A stretch of 64,000 bases of DNA from Streptomyces pyxinicus (GCF_024753135.1 NZ_JANUGP010000012.1:147282-211281), one strand, 5' to 3'; counted from the stretch's first letter, positions 43,257-52,463 are shown. Numbers and translations: made by a program. Notes: generated from the sequence alone by a model not told the origin.

Positions 43257-44159
43257 TCACCGGGCCGGGGCGAGGGCCTTGCCGTGGACGGTGGAGCTGT
43301 GCCGTACCGTCATGCCGACCCGCTCGTACAGGGCCAGCGCCCCGGTGTCCGTGTGGGTCCACAGGGCACAGGCGCTCCGGCCCTGCCGGTGGAAGGTGCG
43401 GAAGGCGTGCCGGAGCAGGACCCGGGCGATGCCCCGGCCGCGGTGGTCGTGGCGTACGGCGACCCGCTCGACGTAGCCCTCGGCGCCACCGGGCGGGTCC
43501 GAGGACAGCACCACGCCGACCATCTCGTCACCGGCGAGGGCGACGGGTGAGGCGGCCGGGGCGAAGGCGGCGGATTCGACCGTGCGGCGGGCCCATTCCG
43601 GGTAGGCGGTGCGGTGCCGCTGCCAGTCGTCGAAGGCGTCCTCGGCGAGCCGGTAGGCCGCCTGCTCGTCGCCGGGCCGGAAGGGGCGGACGGTGATGCC
43701 GGCGGGGGCCTGGGGCACCTCCGGTCCGGCGGGCAGGCCGATCTCCAGCAGCCACTCGGTGACGAAGGGGACGTAGCCGCGGGAGCGCAGCAGTACGGCC
43801 GCCGCGGTGTCGCCGTCGGGGACGGACTGGGAGAGCCGGTCGGCGCCGTACCGGCGGGCGCACAGCTCGGACCAGTCCAGCAGGGCCCGGCCGAGGCCCC
43901 GGCCGCGGTGGCCGGGGTGCACGTGGACGGTGGCCCGGCGGGCGTCCAGGCGCCCCCAGCCGGCCGGGCTGCCGTCGGGGGCGCACACGAGCACGGTGCC
44001 GGACCGCGGCTCGGGGCCCGGGAAGCCGGGGGCGGTCACCGCCCGGCCGAGCAGGTCCTGTTCGCACGCGGCGACCAGGCGGTGCAGCGCGGGCAGGTCG
44101 GCGGGGGTCGCCGGCCGGCTTTGGTACCCGGCCGGCAGCGGCACGCACGGATCACGCAT
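43257..44159 (-). CDS. Tandem-GNAT acetyltransferase (MshD-like architecture)
   Basis: 300 residues from ATG 44159, which has GGAGGG at 7 bp; an ATG six codons upstream is less likely. It has two GNAT domains. In the first, ATVHVHPGHRGRGLGRALLDWSE is the acetyl-CoA loop. In the second, YVERVAVRHDHRGRGIARVLLRHAF is intact and followed by ALWTHTDTGALALYERVGM. Duplicated GNATs include mycothiol synthase, but this is probably a paralogue with another amine substrate. Confidence 0.88.
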   Translation of the reverse strand: MRDPCVPLPAGYQSRPATPADLPALHRLVAACEQDLLGRAVTAPGFPGPEPRSGTVLVCAPDGSPAGWGRLDARRATVHVHPGHRGRGLGRALLDWSELCARRYGADRLSQSVPDGDTAAAVLLRSRGYVPFVTEWLLEIGLPAGPEVPQAPAGITVRPFRPGDEQAAYRLAEDAFDDWQRHRTAYPEWARRTVESAAFAPAASPVALAGDEMVGVVLSSDPPGGAEGYVERVAVRHDHRGRGIARVLLRHAFRTFHRQGRSACALWTHTDTGALALYERVGMTVRHSSTVHGKALAPAR

Positions 44160-44229
44160 GCCTGAACCCTCCGCCATGACGGCCGCCTTGTCGAGACGGA
44201 CGCCCTCCGGGAGGACGCCCGGCCTACGG

Positions 44230-44796
44230 CTACCCGGATGCCGCGACGGACCGCAGCTCGGCCAGCGACTCCCGCAGGATCTCCGCCATGCCGCGCCGCT
44301 CGGACTCCGCGATCCAGCGTTCGAAGCCGACCTTGAAGACGGCCACCCCGGCCTCCGCGGCCAGGCTCGCCGCAGGCTCCCCAACCCTGCGGATGCGCAG
44401 GGCCTCCGCGATGGCCCCGGACAGCGCGGCGAGCTTGATCAGTTCGCGTTCCCGGAGATTGTCGTGGGCCATGATCACGGCCTGCCGTCTGCGGGCGAAG
44501 TCCCGGCGGTCGGCGAACATCTCGGACACCGGGCCGAAGCCGCACGCCACCGCGTCCAGGGGCGCGGCGGACTCGGGGGCCTCCGCGACGGCGCGGGCGA
44601 ACAGGCCCTCCAGGTCGACGGCGCCGGAGAAGAGCACCTCGCGCTTGTCGGCGTAGTGCCGGAAGAAGGTGCGCTCGGTGAGGCCGGCCCGCTTGGCGAT
44701 CTCCGCCACGGTGGTCTGCTCGTACCCGCGCTCGCCATACAGCTCCAACGCGGCCTCCGCGAGGCGCCCGCGCGCGTTCGGCTGCCATCTACCCAT
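44230..44796 (-). CDS. TetR-family repressor
   Basis: 188 residues. The N-terminal HTH is ALELYGERGYEQTTVAEIAKRAGLTERTFFRHYADKREVLF. The C-terminal ligand domain is all-helical, with no recognisable specificity. It is divergent from the SDR gene. The 86-bp gap holds two near-identical copies of an 18-bp site, so it very likely represses both itself and the SDR gene. The ligand is unknown. Confidence 0.93.
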   Translation of the reverse strand: MGRWQPNARGRLAEAALELYGERGYEQTTVAEIAKRAGLTERTFFRHYADKREVLFSGAVDLEGLFARAVAEAPESAAPLDAVACGFGPVSEMFADRRDFARRRQAVIMAHDNLRERELIKLAALSGAIAEALRIRRVGEPAASLAAEAGVAVFKVGFERWIAESERRGMAEILRESLAELRSVAASG

Positions 44797-44811
44797 GCGC
44801 AGATGTTACGT

Positions 44812-44860
44812 GATGACAGTTGCTGACATGAGGAGTAGGGTCGATGACAGTAACTGACAT
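44812..44860. promoter_or_regulatory. Two direct copies of a TetR operator candidate
   Basis: GATGACAGTTGCTGACAT (44812-44829) and GATGACAGTAACTGACAT (44843-44860) differ at two bases and lie 31 bp apart (three helical turns). Each contains a near-palindrome TGACAGT-n-RCTGACA. They lie between the divergent TetR and SDR genes. Confidence 0.75.
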
Positions 44861-44882
44861 CGATGTGTCTGAGGACTTTCCC

Positions 44883-45803
44883 ATGCGTATCTTCGTGACC
44901 GGCGCCTCCGGCTGGATCGGTTCCGCCGTCGTTCCCGGACTCCTCGCGGCCGGACACCGGGTCGTCGGGCTCGCCCGCTCCGACGCCGCCGCGGACACCC
45001 TGACCACGGCCGGGGCGGAGGTCGTCCGCGGCACCCTGGACGACCTCGGCCTGCTGCGGGACACCGCCGCCGGGTCGGACGGCGTGATCCACCTCGCGTT
45101 CAAGCACGACATCGCCTTCACCGGCGACTTCCAGGGCGCCGTCGAGGCCGACCGCCGTGCCGTCGACACCTTCGGCGACGCGCTCGCGGGCAGCGACCGC
45201 CCGTTCGTGATCGCCTCCGGCTTCGCCGGCTTCCCGGCCGGCCGGACGGTGACCGAGCGGGACCGGCCGGCCGCCGACGGCTCCCCGGTCTCCGTCCGGG
45301 CGACCACCGCCGAGGCGGTGCTCGCACTGGCCGCGCGCGGGGTGCGCTCCAGCGTGGTGCGGCTGTCCCCCACCTGCCACGGCGAGGGGGACAACGGCTT
45401 CATGGCGAGCCTCGTCGCCATCGCCCGCGACAAGGGCGTCTCCGGCTACCTGGGGGACGGCGCCAACCGCTGGCCGGCCGTGCACCGCCTGGACGCAGCG
45501 CGGCTGTTCCAGCTCGCGGTCGAGCAGGCACCGGCCGGCTCCGTGCTGCACGGCGTCGCGGAGGAGGGCGTCCCGATGCGGGAGGTCGCCGAGGTGATCG
45601 GCCGCCACCTGGACGTGCCGGTCGCCGCGATCGCCCCGGAGGCGGCAGCCGGGCACTTCACCTGGCTCAGCGGTTTCGTCGGCATGGACGTCCCGGCGTC
45701 CGACGCCCTCACCCGCGAACTGCTCGACTGGAAGCCGACCGGCCCCGGCCTGCTCGCCGACCTGGACGAGGGCCACTACTTCCGGGCACCGGCCACCGCC
45801 TGA
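44883..45803 (+). CDS. NAD-dependent epimerase/dehydratase-like SDR
   Basis: 306 residues from ATG 44883, with GAGGACTTTCCC upstream. An ATG 13 codons earlier lies inside an operator copy and is rejected. It has the extended-SDR nucleotide site MRIFVTGASGWIGSAVVPGLLAAGH. The classic YxxxK is not evident (a Ser/Thr region sits at VRATTAEAVLALAA), so it is atypical. The C-terminal part is EEGVPMREVAEVIGRHLDVPV. Members of this group are often controlled by an adjacent TetR, as here, and act on small reactive carbonyls or as sensors. Confidence 0.88.
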   Translation: MRIFVTGASGWIGSAVVPGLLAAGHRVVGLARSDAAADTLTTAGAEVVRGTLDDLGLLRDTAAGSDGVIHLAFKHDIAFTGDFQGAVEADRRAVDTFGDALAGSDRPFVIASGFAGFPAGRTVTERDRPAADGSPVSVRATTAEAVLALAARGVRSSVVRLSPTCHGEGDNGFMASLVAIARDKGVSGYLGDGANRWPAVHRLDAARLFQLAVEQAPAGSVLHGVAEEGVPMREVAEVIGRHLDVPVAAIAPEAAAGHFTWLSGFVGMDVPASDALTRELLDWKPTGPGLLADLDEGHYFRAPATA

Positions 45804-45840
45804 CCACGACGGCCACGACGGCCACGACGGCCCGGCACGG

Positions 45841-45864
45841 ACGCGCGCACCCGGTCGCGCGCGT
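45841..45864. terminator. Probable terminator after the SDR gene
   Basis: ACGCGCG and CGCGCGT arms around CACCCGGT(CG), 37 bp after the SDR stop. A triple CCACGACGG direct repeat (45804-45830) precedes it. Confidence 0.45.
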
Positions 45865-45960
45865 TCGTGTCGGCCGTGTGAACTCCCGGGCCCGCCGGAA
45901 TGGCGGACGCCGCACCGCTGGTTGACAGGAGGGCCAGAGCGTCACATCAGGGAGCGGACC

Positions 45961-46785
45961 ATGACTGTGCCGGACGTCGACCGGGTGAGCTTCGTCAAGG
46001 AGTGGGAGGACTGGCACCGCGCCAAGGAGGAGGTGCTGGCCGGACCGCACGGATTCCTCGCGATCACGAGCCTGCACTGGCTGACCCCCGAACCGTCCGT
46101 CTTCGAGGACGCTCCCGGCGCGTGGTCGGCCGGCCCCGCCGGCGTGCTGGTGGAGCTGCCCGAGGGCGAGGAGCTGACGCTCGACGGGCAAGTGATCCGC
46201 GGCCGCCGGCACGACTTCGGGGTCATCGCCGAGCGGGACAGCCTGTACGTCGGCTGGGGCGACGCCGTGCTGGAGGTCGCGAAGCGCGGCGGCAACGACA
46301 TCCTGCGCCCCCGCCACCCCGGCAGCCGGCTGCGCACCGAGTTCACGTACACGCCCGCCTACGAGCCCGACCCGCGCTGGGTCGTCGCCGGCCGCTTCCT
46401 GCCCTTCGCCGAGTCGCGTCCGGTCACCGTCGGCGCGGCCGTGGAGGGCCTGGAGCACGTCTACGACTCCCCCGGCGAGGTCGAGTTCGAACTGGCCGGG
46501 GCCCGGCACCGCCTCACCGCGTTCAACGGCAGGGCCCCCGGCGGTCTGATGGTGCTGTTCACCGACCGGACCTCGGGCGTGACGACGTACGCGGCGAACC
46601 GCTCCCTCCAGATCGGCGCACCCGGTCCCGACGGCCGGGTCACCATCGACTTCAACCGGGCCGGCAACCTGCCCTGTGCCTACACCGATCTGGCCACCTG
46701 CCCGCTGCCGCCCGCCGGGAACCGGCTGCCGGTGGCGATCGAGGCGGGCGAGCGCATCCCGCTGGAGCGGGGCGGACGCCCCTGA
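45961..46785 (+). CDS. DUF1684 protein
   Basis: 274 residues, ATG with AGGGAGCGGACC upstream. DUF1684 hallmarks: FVKEWEDWHRAKEEVLAGPHGFLAITSLHWL at the N-terminus, GGRFLPF-like RFLPFAESRPVTVG in the middle, and VTIDFNRAGNLPCAYTDLATCPLPPAGNRLPVAIEAGE at the end. The family is widespread in bacteria and of unknown function, with a predicted beta-rich cytoplasmic fold. No operon partner is visible; the phospholipase gene starts 148 bp downstream with its own leader. Confidence 0.92.
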   Translation: MTVPDVDRVSFVKEWEDWHRAKEEVLAGPHGFLAITSLHWLTPEPSVFEDAPGAWSAGPAGVLVELPEGEELTLDGQVIRGRRHDFGVIAERDSLYVGWGDAVLEVAKRGGNDILRPRHPGSRLRTEFTYTPAYEPDPRWVVAGRFLPFAESRPVTVGAAVEGLEHVYDSPGEVEFELAGARHRLTAFNGRAPGGLMVLFTDRTSGVTTYAANRSLQIGAPGPDGRVTIDFNRAGNLPCAYTDLATCPLPPAGNRLPVAIEAGERIPLERGGRP

Positions 46786-46932
46786 CCCGGCCGGCACCCC
46801 GCCTTCGTCGTCCGGGGCGCCCTCGGTCCTTCCTTCACCTCGGTGTCACCGCGCGTTGTGGACACCGCCCCTCGTCCCGTGCACCGTGTCGCTGGGTGCC
46901 GCACGGGCATCCAGGGGACGAGGGCGGGGCGA

Positions 46933-48957
46933 ATGACACCGATCAGCCGCAGAGGCTTCGTGGGGCTCGGCGCGTCCGTGGCGGCGGGGGTGGCGCTCGG
47001 CGCCGGCACCCGGACGACGGCCGCGGCGGCCACCACCGCGACCGGCACCGTCAAGGACGTGCGCCACGTGGTGATCCTCATGCAGGAGAACCGCAGCTTC
47101 GACCACTACTTCGGCCGGCTCAAGGGCGTGCGCGGCTTCGACGACCGCAGCGGCATCACCCTGAGCGGCGGCCATCCGGTCTTCGAGCAGCCGAACGGCG
47201 CGGGCCGGCAGTACCCGTGGAAGCTCAGCGCCACCCCGGCCTCGGGCGGCCACGACGGGGAGACCCTCGCCCAGTGCAGCGGCGACCTGCCGCACTCCTG
47301 GACCTCGCAGCACTCCGCCTGGAACAAGGGCCGGCTGGACAACTGGGTGGCGGGCGTCGGCAACGTCCGCTCCCTCGGCTACCTGGACCGCTCGGACATC
47401 CCCTTCCACTACGCGCTCGCGGACAACTACACCATCTGCGACGCCTACTTCTGCTCCACCCTGAGCGCCACCGGCCCCAACCGCACCTACCTGTGGTCAG
47501 GCAAGGTGGACTCCGCCAGCTACGACGGCGGCGACGAGTCCGGGCTGACCTGGCAGAACTACGCCGAGGCGCTGCAGGCGGCCGGGGTGAGCTGGAAGGT
47601 CTACCAGAACGCGGCGGACAACTACGGCGACAACGGCTGCGCCTACTTCAGCAGGTTCGCGGGCGCCAAGGCGGGCGACCCGCTGTACGACCGGGGCATG
47701 GCGTCCGTGCCGAGGGCGACCGGCTCGACGCCGGACGACATCGCCGCCGCGATCAAGGCCGACGTCGTCGCGGGCACCCTGCCGGGGGTCTCCTGGGTCG
47801 TGCCCAACCAGGCCTTCTCCGAGCACCCGTACGCCCCGCCCGGCGACGGCGCGCACTTCGTCAACCTGGTCTACCAGGCGCTCGCGGCCGACCGGGACGT
47901 CTTCGACTCGACGGTGCTGTTCCTCAACTACGACGAGAACGACGGGTACTTCGACCACGTACCGCCGCCTGCCCCGCCCGCCGGCACCGCCGGGGAGTTC
48001 CTGAACGGGGTGCCGTACGGCTTCGGGTTCCGCGTGCCCATGATCGTCATCTCGCCCTGGACACGCGGCGGCTGGGTGTCCTCGGAGGTCTTCGAGCACA
48101 CCTCGGTGCTGCGCTTCCTGGAGACCTGGACGGCCGCCCTGGGCAAGCCCGCGAAGTGCCCCAACATCAGCGACTGGCGGCGCAAGGTCAGCGGCGACCT
48201 CACCGGCGTCTTCGACTTCGCCAACCCGGTCTACGGCCCCGTCTCCCTGCCCGCGACCAGCGTCATCGGCCTCGGCACCTGCGCTCCGCTGCCCAACCCG
48301 GTGCCGACGGACAACGCGCTGCCCGCACAGGAGGCCGGAACCCGTCCGGCACGGGCGCTGCCGTACCAGCCGAACGGCTACCTGGACCACCTGGAGTTCG
48401 GCGCGGCCGGGAAGATCCTCGCCTGGTTCGCCCTGGCCAACCAGGGCGGCCCGGCGACCCGCGCCGCGCACTTCTCCCTGCACCCCAACGCCTACCGGGA
48501 CACCACCCCCTGGCAGTACACGGTCGACGCGGGCGGCACCGCCTCCGACTCCTTCAACATCGGCACCGGCTACGGCGACGGCCGGTACGACTTCACCATG
48601 ACCGGCCCCAACCGCTTCCTGCGCCGCTTCCAGGGCGACGCGACCAAGCCGGGCAAGTCGGCCGAGACCAGCAGCCGTTACGCCGTCGAACCGGGCACCG
48701 GCAAGCTCGCCCTCTACCTGAAGATGACCAACTCCGGTTCCGCACCCGTGAAGTTCACCGTCACGTCCCAGCACTACCGCGGCGACGGCCCCTGGACCTA
48801 CACGGTCGCCGCGGGATCGGCCGCGGAGGACTTCTTCAACGCCGTCGCCTACCAGAAGGGCTGGTACGACTTCACGGTGACCGTCGACTCCGACACCACC
48901 TGGTCACGCCGGTTCACCGGGCACCTGGAGACGGGCTCGGCGAGCGTCAGCGGCTGA
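46933..48957 (+). CDS. Phosphocholine-specific phospholipase C, Tat-secreted
   Basis: 674 residues, ATG with GAGGGCGGGG upstream. The N-terminus MTPISRRGFVGLGASVAAGVALG is a Tat signal. The catalytic phosphoesterase domain (about 40-430) shows HVVILMQENRSFDHYFGRLKGVRGF, then LSATGPNRTYLWSG, SWVVPNQAFSEHPYAPPGDG and FLNYDENDGYFDHVPPP. Two C-terminal DUF756 repeats follow (about 480-565 and 580-665; ALPYQPNGYLDHL, YAVEPGTGKLALYL), as in PlcC/PlcN-type enzymes. It cleaves choline phospholipids outside the cell, possibly for phosphate. The last codons overlap the convergent GNAT gene by 11 bp. Confidence 0.95.
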   Translation: MTPISRRGFVGLGASVAAGVALGAGTRTTAAAATTATGTVKDVRHVVILMQENRSFDHYFGRLKGVRGFDDRSGITLSGGHPVFEQPNGAGRQYPWKLSATPASGGHDGETLAQCSGDLPHSWTSQHSAWNKGRLDNWVAGVGNVRSLGYLDRSDIPFHYALADNYTICDAYFCSTLSATGPNRTYLWSGKVDSASYDGGDESGLTWQNYAEALQAAGVSWKVYQNAADNYGDNGCAYFSRFAGAKAGDPLYDRGMASVPRATGSTPDDIAAAIKADVVAGTLPGVSWVVPNQAFSEHPYAPPGDGAHFVNLVYQALAADRDVFDSTVLFLNYDENDGYFDHVPPPAPPAGTAGEFLNGVPYGFGFRVPMIVISPWTRGGWVSSEVFEHTSVLRFLETWTAALGKPAKCPNISDWRRKVSGDLTGVFDFANPVYGPVSLPATSVIGLGTCAPLPNPVPTDNALPAQEAGTRPARALPYQPNGYLDHLEFGAAGKILAWFALANQGGPATRAAHFSLHPNAYRDTTPWQYTVDAGGTASDSFNIGTGYGDGRYDFTMTGPNRFLRRFQGDATKPGKSAETSSRYAVEPGTGKLALYLKMTNSGSAPVKFTVTSQHYRGDGPWTYTVAAGSAAEDFFNAVAYQKGWYDFTVTVDSDTTWSRRFTGHLETGSASVSG

Positions 48958-49522
48958 CGCCGGGCGCCACCGTGCGCACGTGCAGATGGCCGTCGAGCGG
49001 GTAGGCCGGCGGCGCGGCGCGCAGGGTGGCGCTCAGCTCGTACCCGCACTTGCGCGCGACCCGGCAGGACGCCTCGTTGTCTACCCGGTGCAGGAGTTCC
49101 AGCCGGGTCAGCCCGTCCGGGGCGAAGGCGGCGAACGCCCAGTCGGTCAGCGTCCGCAGCGCCCGGGGCGCCACTCCCCGGCCGCGCGCCGGTGCCGCGG
49201 TCCAGTAGCCGACCTCGGCGGTCGAGGGATCCGCGGGGGTGCGTCTGAGCACCACGTGCCCGAGCAGCCGTGCCCCCGTGTCCGTGACCGCGAAGGCGAA
49301 CCGCTCGGCCGTCTCCCGGCCGCGCCGCTGCTCGCCGATCCACCGCGCGGCACCCGCCTCGTCGTCCACGGCCAAGCTCGTCCAGCGGCGCAGGCCGTCG
49401 TCCCGGCACACTTCGACCAGTTCGGCGGCGTCGGCCGGCCGCCACGGTCGCAGCACGAGCGCGGGGTCCGGCGGTTCGGCGGCTGCTTCCAGCCGGGTGG
49501 GGTCGTCCGTCATGGTCGGCAT
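48947..49522 (-). CDS. GNAT N-acetyltransferase (RimJ/RimL-like)
   Basis: 191 residues. The GNAT pattern LRPWRPADAAELVEVCRDDGLRRWTSL, AEVGYWTAAPARGRGVAPRALRTLTDWAF and LELLHRVDNEASCRVARKCGYELSATLR is that of the RimJ/RimL subgroup, which acetylates protein N-termini or small amines. The stop overlaps the phospholipase end on the opposite strand. Confidence 0.92.
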   Translation of the reverse strand: MPTMTDDPTRLEAAAEPPDPALVLRPWRPADAAELVEVCRDDGLRRWTSLAVDDEAGAARWIGEQRRGRETAERFAFAVTDTGARLLGHVVLRRTPADPSTAEVGYWTAAPARGRGVAPRALRTLTDWAFAAFAPDGLTRLELLHRVDNEASCRVARKCGYELSATLRAAPPAYPLDGHLHVRTVAPGVSR

Positions 49523-49618
49523 GCTGCCATGCCTCAGCGGCGCCGGACGAACACCTCGGTGGCGGAGAAGGGGAGGGCCGGGGAGGCCCGACGGGCGGCT
49601 CGCCCTGCCCCGGGGCGG

Positions 49619-50071
49619 TCAGCTCGCCGCCTCCTGGCGGGAGGCCAGGGCCCAGATCACGAACACGTCAATCGCCATCATGATGACCGACCAGACCGGA
49701 GCGTAGGGCAGGAACAGGAACTGGGCGATGAGGCTCAGGGCGGCGAGGAAGAGGCCGGCGAAGCGGGCCCAGGCCATGTCCTTGAGCAGGCCGATGCCGG
49801 TGACGAGGACCAGGGCGCCGATGATGATGTGGACCGTGCCCCAGCCGGTGAGGTTGAGCTTGTAGACGTAGGCGCCGATCCGGGTGTAGACGTCGTCCTT
49901 GGCGATCGCGGCGATGCCCTGCAGGACGGCGAGGATGCCGCTGCACAGCATCAGGACGCCGGCGAAGACGACTCCGCCGGTCACCCAGCCGCCGCCGCGT
50001 GCGGTGGGCTGGTGTGGACGGGGGCCGCCCGAGGGGGTGGGCCCTGCGGCGTTCGCTGCGTGCTGGCTCAT
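49619..50071 (-). CDS. Four-TM membrane protein (DUF7144-like)
   Basis: 150 residues from ATG 50071, with GGAAAGGACG upstream. The N-terminal 25 residues are hydrophilic (SQHAANAAGPTPSGGPRPH). Four hydrophobic segments follow, near 32-54, 76-96, 101-121 and 123-143, with the typical AIAKDDVYTRIGAYVYKLNLTGWGTVHIIIG loop between the first two. This family is common in Streptomyces and of unknown role. It lies 131 bp downstream of the isonitrile operon on the same strand but has its own leader, so membership in that operon is doubtful. Confidence 0.85.
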   Translation of the reverse strand: MSQHAANAAGPTPSGGPRPHQPTARGGGWVTGGVVFAGVLMLCSGILAVLQGIAAIAKDDVYTRIGAYVYKLNLTGWGTVHIIIGALVLVTGIGLLKDMAWARFAGLFLAALSLIAQFLFLPYAPVWSVIMMAIDVFVIWALASRQEAAS

Positions 50072-50201
50072 GCTGGTCGTCCTTTCCGTGCCCCCATGCT
50101 CCGCCGGACGTGCGCGGCCCTTCCGAGGCTCGGCGCGCCCGGGCACTCCCGCCATACGGCGTACTCCATCCGGGTGAACGGCCGCCGGGCGCCGGCTCCG
50201 G

Positions 50202-51134
50202 TCAGCGCTGCCGGAAGTGGCTCGGTCTGCCCCCGGCCGTCACCAGGTCGCCGAGCTGGGCCGCCCGGACCCGGGGCAGCAGCGTCCAGGTGCCGTCGGC
50301 CCGGTGCAGGGCGGACGTGTGCCAGGGGGTGGCCCACACGTCGGGGGCGTCCAGGAGCCGGATGCCGAACTTCGGTGCGCCGGCCGGCTGGGGGTGGATG
50401 GACAGGCGGACGGCGGCCGGGTGGTGCTCGGCGATCAGGTCGCCCCAGGCGCGGCTGCGCCGCATGACGCCGTACGCCCGCTGCCGGCAGGCGCGTTGGA
50501 GCGCGGAGCGGCTTCCGGGGAAGTCCGCGGTGTCCTCGACCAGGAACCGCGTGATGCCCCGGTACAGGGCGCGGGTGGGCTCGTCGTCGTGTACTCGCGC
50601 CCGCAGGTCCGCGACCGTGGGGGCGTATCGCTGCTGCACGTGGGCGCGTTTCGTGTCGTGCGCCAGGTCTCCGAGGACGTCACGCAGGTCGAAGACCGAC
50701 AGCCGGTCGAGGCCCGAGCGGCGGATGATCGTGCGGAGTTCGTCGCCGTAGGCGTCGATGTGCGCGTCGGGGACCTGGATCAGGTCGCCGAAGACATGGC
50801 CGTCGGAGCAGATGACGAGGCGGGCGCCGGGCGGGTGGAGGCGCCCGATGTCGGCGCAGAGGGTGTCCAGGAAGCGCAGGGAGAGGCGTTCACCCTGGTC
50901 GGGGAGGTGACCGAGCACTTTGGCCGGGTTGGGGGACTTGCAGGGGAAGCCGGGGAGGGTGAACACGATGGGGGCGTCGTCGCGGACGAAACCGGCGATA
51001 CGGCGCAGTTGGTCGGGGAACTCCTCCGGGCGGGCGCCGGTGCGGCCGGAGGTGCGGTGGTGGGGCAGCAGGAGGTTGAGGACGGCGGCGCCGACGCGGG
51101 TGGCGCGGCTGTCCTGCACGGTCGTCGGCGGCAT
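50202..51134 (-). CDS. Isocyanide (isonitrile) synthase, PvcA/IsnA/DIT1 family
   Basis: 310 residues, ATG with GGAGATCC upstream. The family signatures are IVFTLPGFPCKSPNPAKVLGHLPD (K66 region), RLVICSDGHVFGDLI, RSWGDLIAEHHP-like (here RAWGDLIAEHHPAAVRLSIHP) and the closing PWHTSALHRADGTWTLLP. PvcA/IsnA enzymes turn the amino group of Tyr or Trp into an isonitrile, using ribulose-5-phosphate as the carbon donor. The nonheme-iron decarboxylase PvcB/IsnB that usually follows is absent, so the carboxylate should be retained. It is the last gene of a seven-gene operon with a P450, an amidotransferase, an exporter and an importer. Confidence 0.92.
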   Translation of the reverse strand: MPPTTVQDSRATRVGAAVLNLLLPHHRTSGRTGARPEEFPDQLRRIAGFVRDDAPIVFTLPGFPCKSPNPAKVLGHLPDQGERLSLRFLDTLCADIGRLHPPGARLVICSDGHVFGDLIQVPDAHIDAYGDELRTIIRRSGLDRLSVFDLRDVLGDLAHDTKRAHVQQRYAPTVADLRARVHDDEPTRALYRGITRFLVEDTADFPGSRSALQRACRQRAYGVMRRSRAWGDLIAEHHPAAVRLSIHPQPAGAPKFGIRLLDAPDVWATPWHTSALHRADGTWTLLPRVRAAQLGDLVTAGGRPSHFRQR

Positions 51135-51200
51135 GGCGGATCTCCGGTGGGCACGGGGGTGGGGCGGCGGGGCGGCCGGGGGCAGGGCCGGCCCGGTGGG

Positions 51201-52454
51201 TCAGAGGCGTCGGTCGTAGCCGACGGGCAGCCGGTTCGTGCCGCGGCCCAGGACGGCCGGGATCCACTCGATGTCCTCGTCCGGGACGGCCGGGCGCAGG
51301 CCGGGCAGCCGGGCGAGCAGGGTGCCGAGCGCGATCCGGAGTTCGGCGCGGGCGAGGGCGGCGCCGGGGCAGAAGTGGATGCCGTGTCCGAAGGCGAGGT
51401 GCGGGTTGGGGTCCCGGTCGAGGTCGAGGGTGTCGGGGTCGGGGAACCGGCGCGGGTCGCGGTTGGCGGCGCACAGCGACACGATCACGGAGTCACCGGC
51501 CGGGATCCCGGTGCCGTGCAGGTCGCTGTCGCGGTCGAAGAAGCGCCAGGTGGTGAGTTCGAAGGCGCTGTCGTGGCGCAGGAGTTCCTCCACGGCGCCA
51601 GGCAGCAGGCCGGGGTCCGCGCGCAGCCGGGCAAGCTGGTCGGGGTGGCGGAACAGGGCGATCAGGGCGGTGGTGAGCTGGTTGGTGACCGGCTCCTGGC
51701 CGGCCACGAGCAGCTGGAAGACCATCGAGTCCAGTTCCTCCCGCGAGAGTTCGCCCCGGTCGCGGGCGGCGACGAGCCGGCTGAGCAGATCGTCACCGGC
51801 ACGGGCGCGTCCGTCGGCGACGACCTCGGCGATGTAGCTCTGCAAGCCGTGCAGGCGCGCCTCGTACAGAGGCCGCCCGGGGTCGGTGGGGCCGACCGGC
51901 TGGACGACCTTGCCCCAGTCGCGGTCGAAGAGGTCGGCCAACTCCTCGCGCAGCCCGATCACTTCGGCCAGCACCCGGAAGGGGAAGTGCGCGGCGAAGC
52001 CGGCGACCAGGTCGGCGGGGCCGGTCTCGGGGAGCGCGTCCACGAGCCGGTCGGCCAGTTCCTGGAAGCGGGGCAGCAGCCCGTCGATCCGGCGCGGAGC
52101 GAAAGCGTCGGTGAGATGGCGCCGCATGCGGGTGTGCTTCGGCGGGTCCTGGTGCAGCAGATGGACCTGGAGTCGCGAGTGCTGGGGCTCGGGCATGATC
52201 GAGGCGCGGGCCCGCCAGCGGTCGTTGCCCCGGTCGTGGTTCTTGCCGAGCCGGTCGTCGGTGAGCGCGGCCCGCGCGGCGTCGTACCCGGTGACGAGCC
52301 AGGCGCGGACGCCGCTCGGGAACAGGACGCGGTGCACGGGGCCGGCCTCGCGCATCCGCTCGTACAGGGGGTAGGGGTCGCGCTTGTAGGGGCAGCCGAT
52401 CAGCGGGACGGGGTCGGGGAGTTCGGCGTCCGGCTGGGGTTCCAGGGGGTTCAA
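51201..52454 (-). CDS. Cytochrome P450 lacking the I-helix threonine
   Basis: 417 residues. The start codon is TTG (52454), with GAGAGGCACCC upstream. The heme loop FGHGIHFCPG has C362, and ExxR is E290-R293. In the I-helix the usual A-G-x-(D/E)-T reads AGQEPVTN (251-258), so Pro replaces the oxygen-activating Thr. P450s that couple phenols (for example CYP121 on a dityrosine substrate, CYP158A2) often have altered I-helices. With an isonitrile synthase and amidotransferase beside it, oxidative C-C coupling of two tyrosine-isonitrile units is a plausible job. Ferredoxin and reductase would come from elsewhere. Confidence 0.9.
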   Translation of the reverse strand: MNPLEPQPDAELPDPVPLIGCPYKRDPYPLYERMREAGPVHRVLFPSGVRAWLVTGYDAARAALTDDRLGKNHDRGNDRWRARASIMPEPQHSRLQVHLLHQDPPKHTRMRRHLTDAFAPRRIDGLLPRFQELADRLVDALPETGPADLVAGFAAHFPFRVLAEVIGLREELADLFDRDWGKVVQPVGPTDPGRPLYEARLHGLQSYIAEVVADGRARAGDDLLSRLVAARDRGELSREELDSMVFQLLVAGQEPVTNQLTTALIALFRHPDQLARLRADPGLLPGAVEELLRHDSAFELTTWRFFDRDSDLHGTGIPAGDSVIVSLCAANRDPRRFPDPDTLDLDRDPNPHLAFGHGIHFCPGAALARAELRIALGTLLARLPGLRPAVPDEDIEWIPAVLGRGTNRLPVGYDRRL

Positions 52455-52463
52455 GGGTGCCTC

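Noticed and set aside
44844..44882. Upstream ATG of the SDR gene
   Set aside because: It lies inside an operator copy and lacks a ribosome site; ATG 44883 has one.
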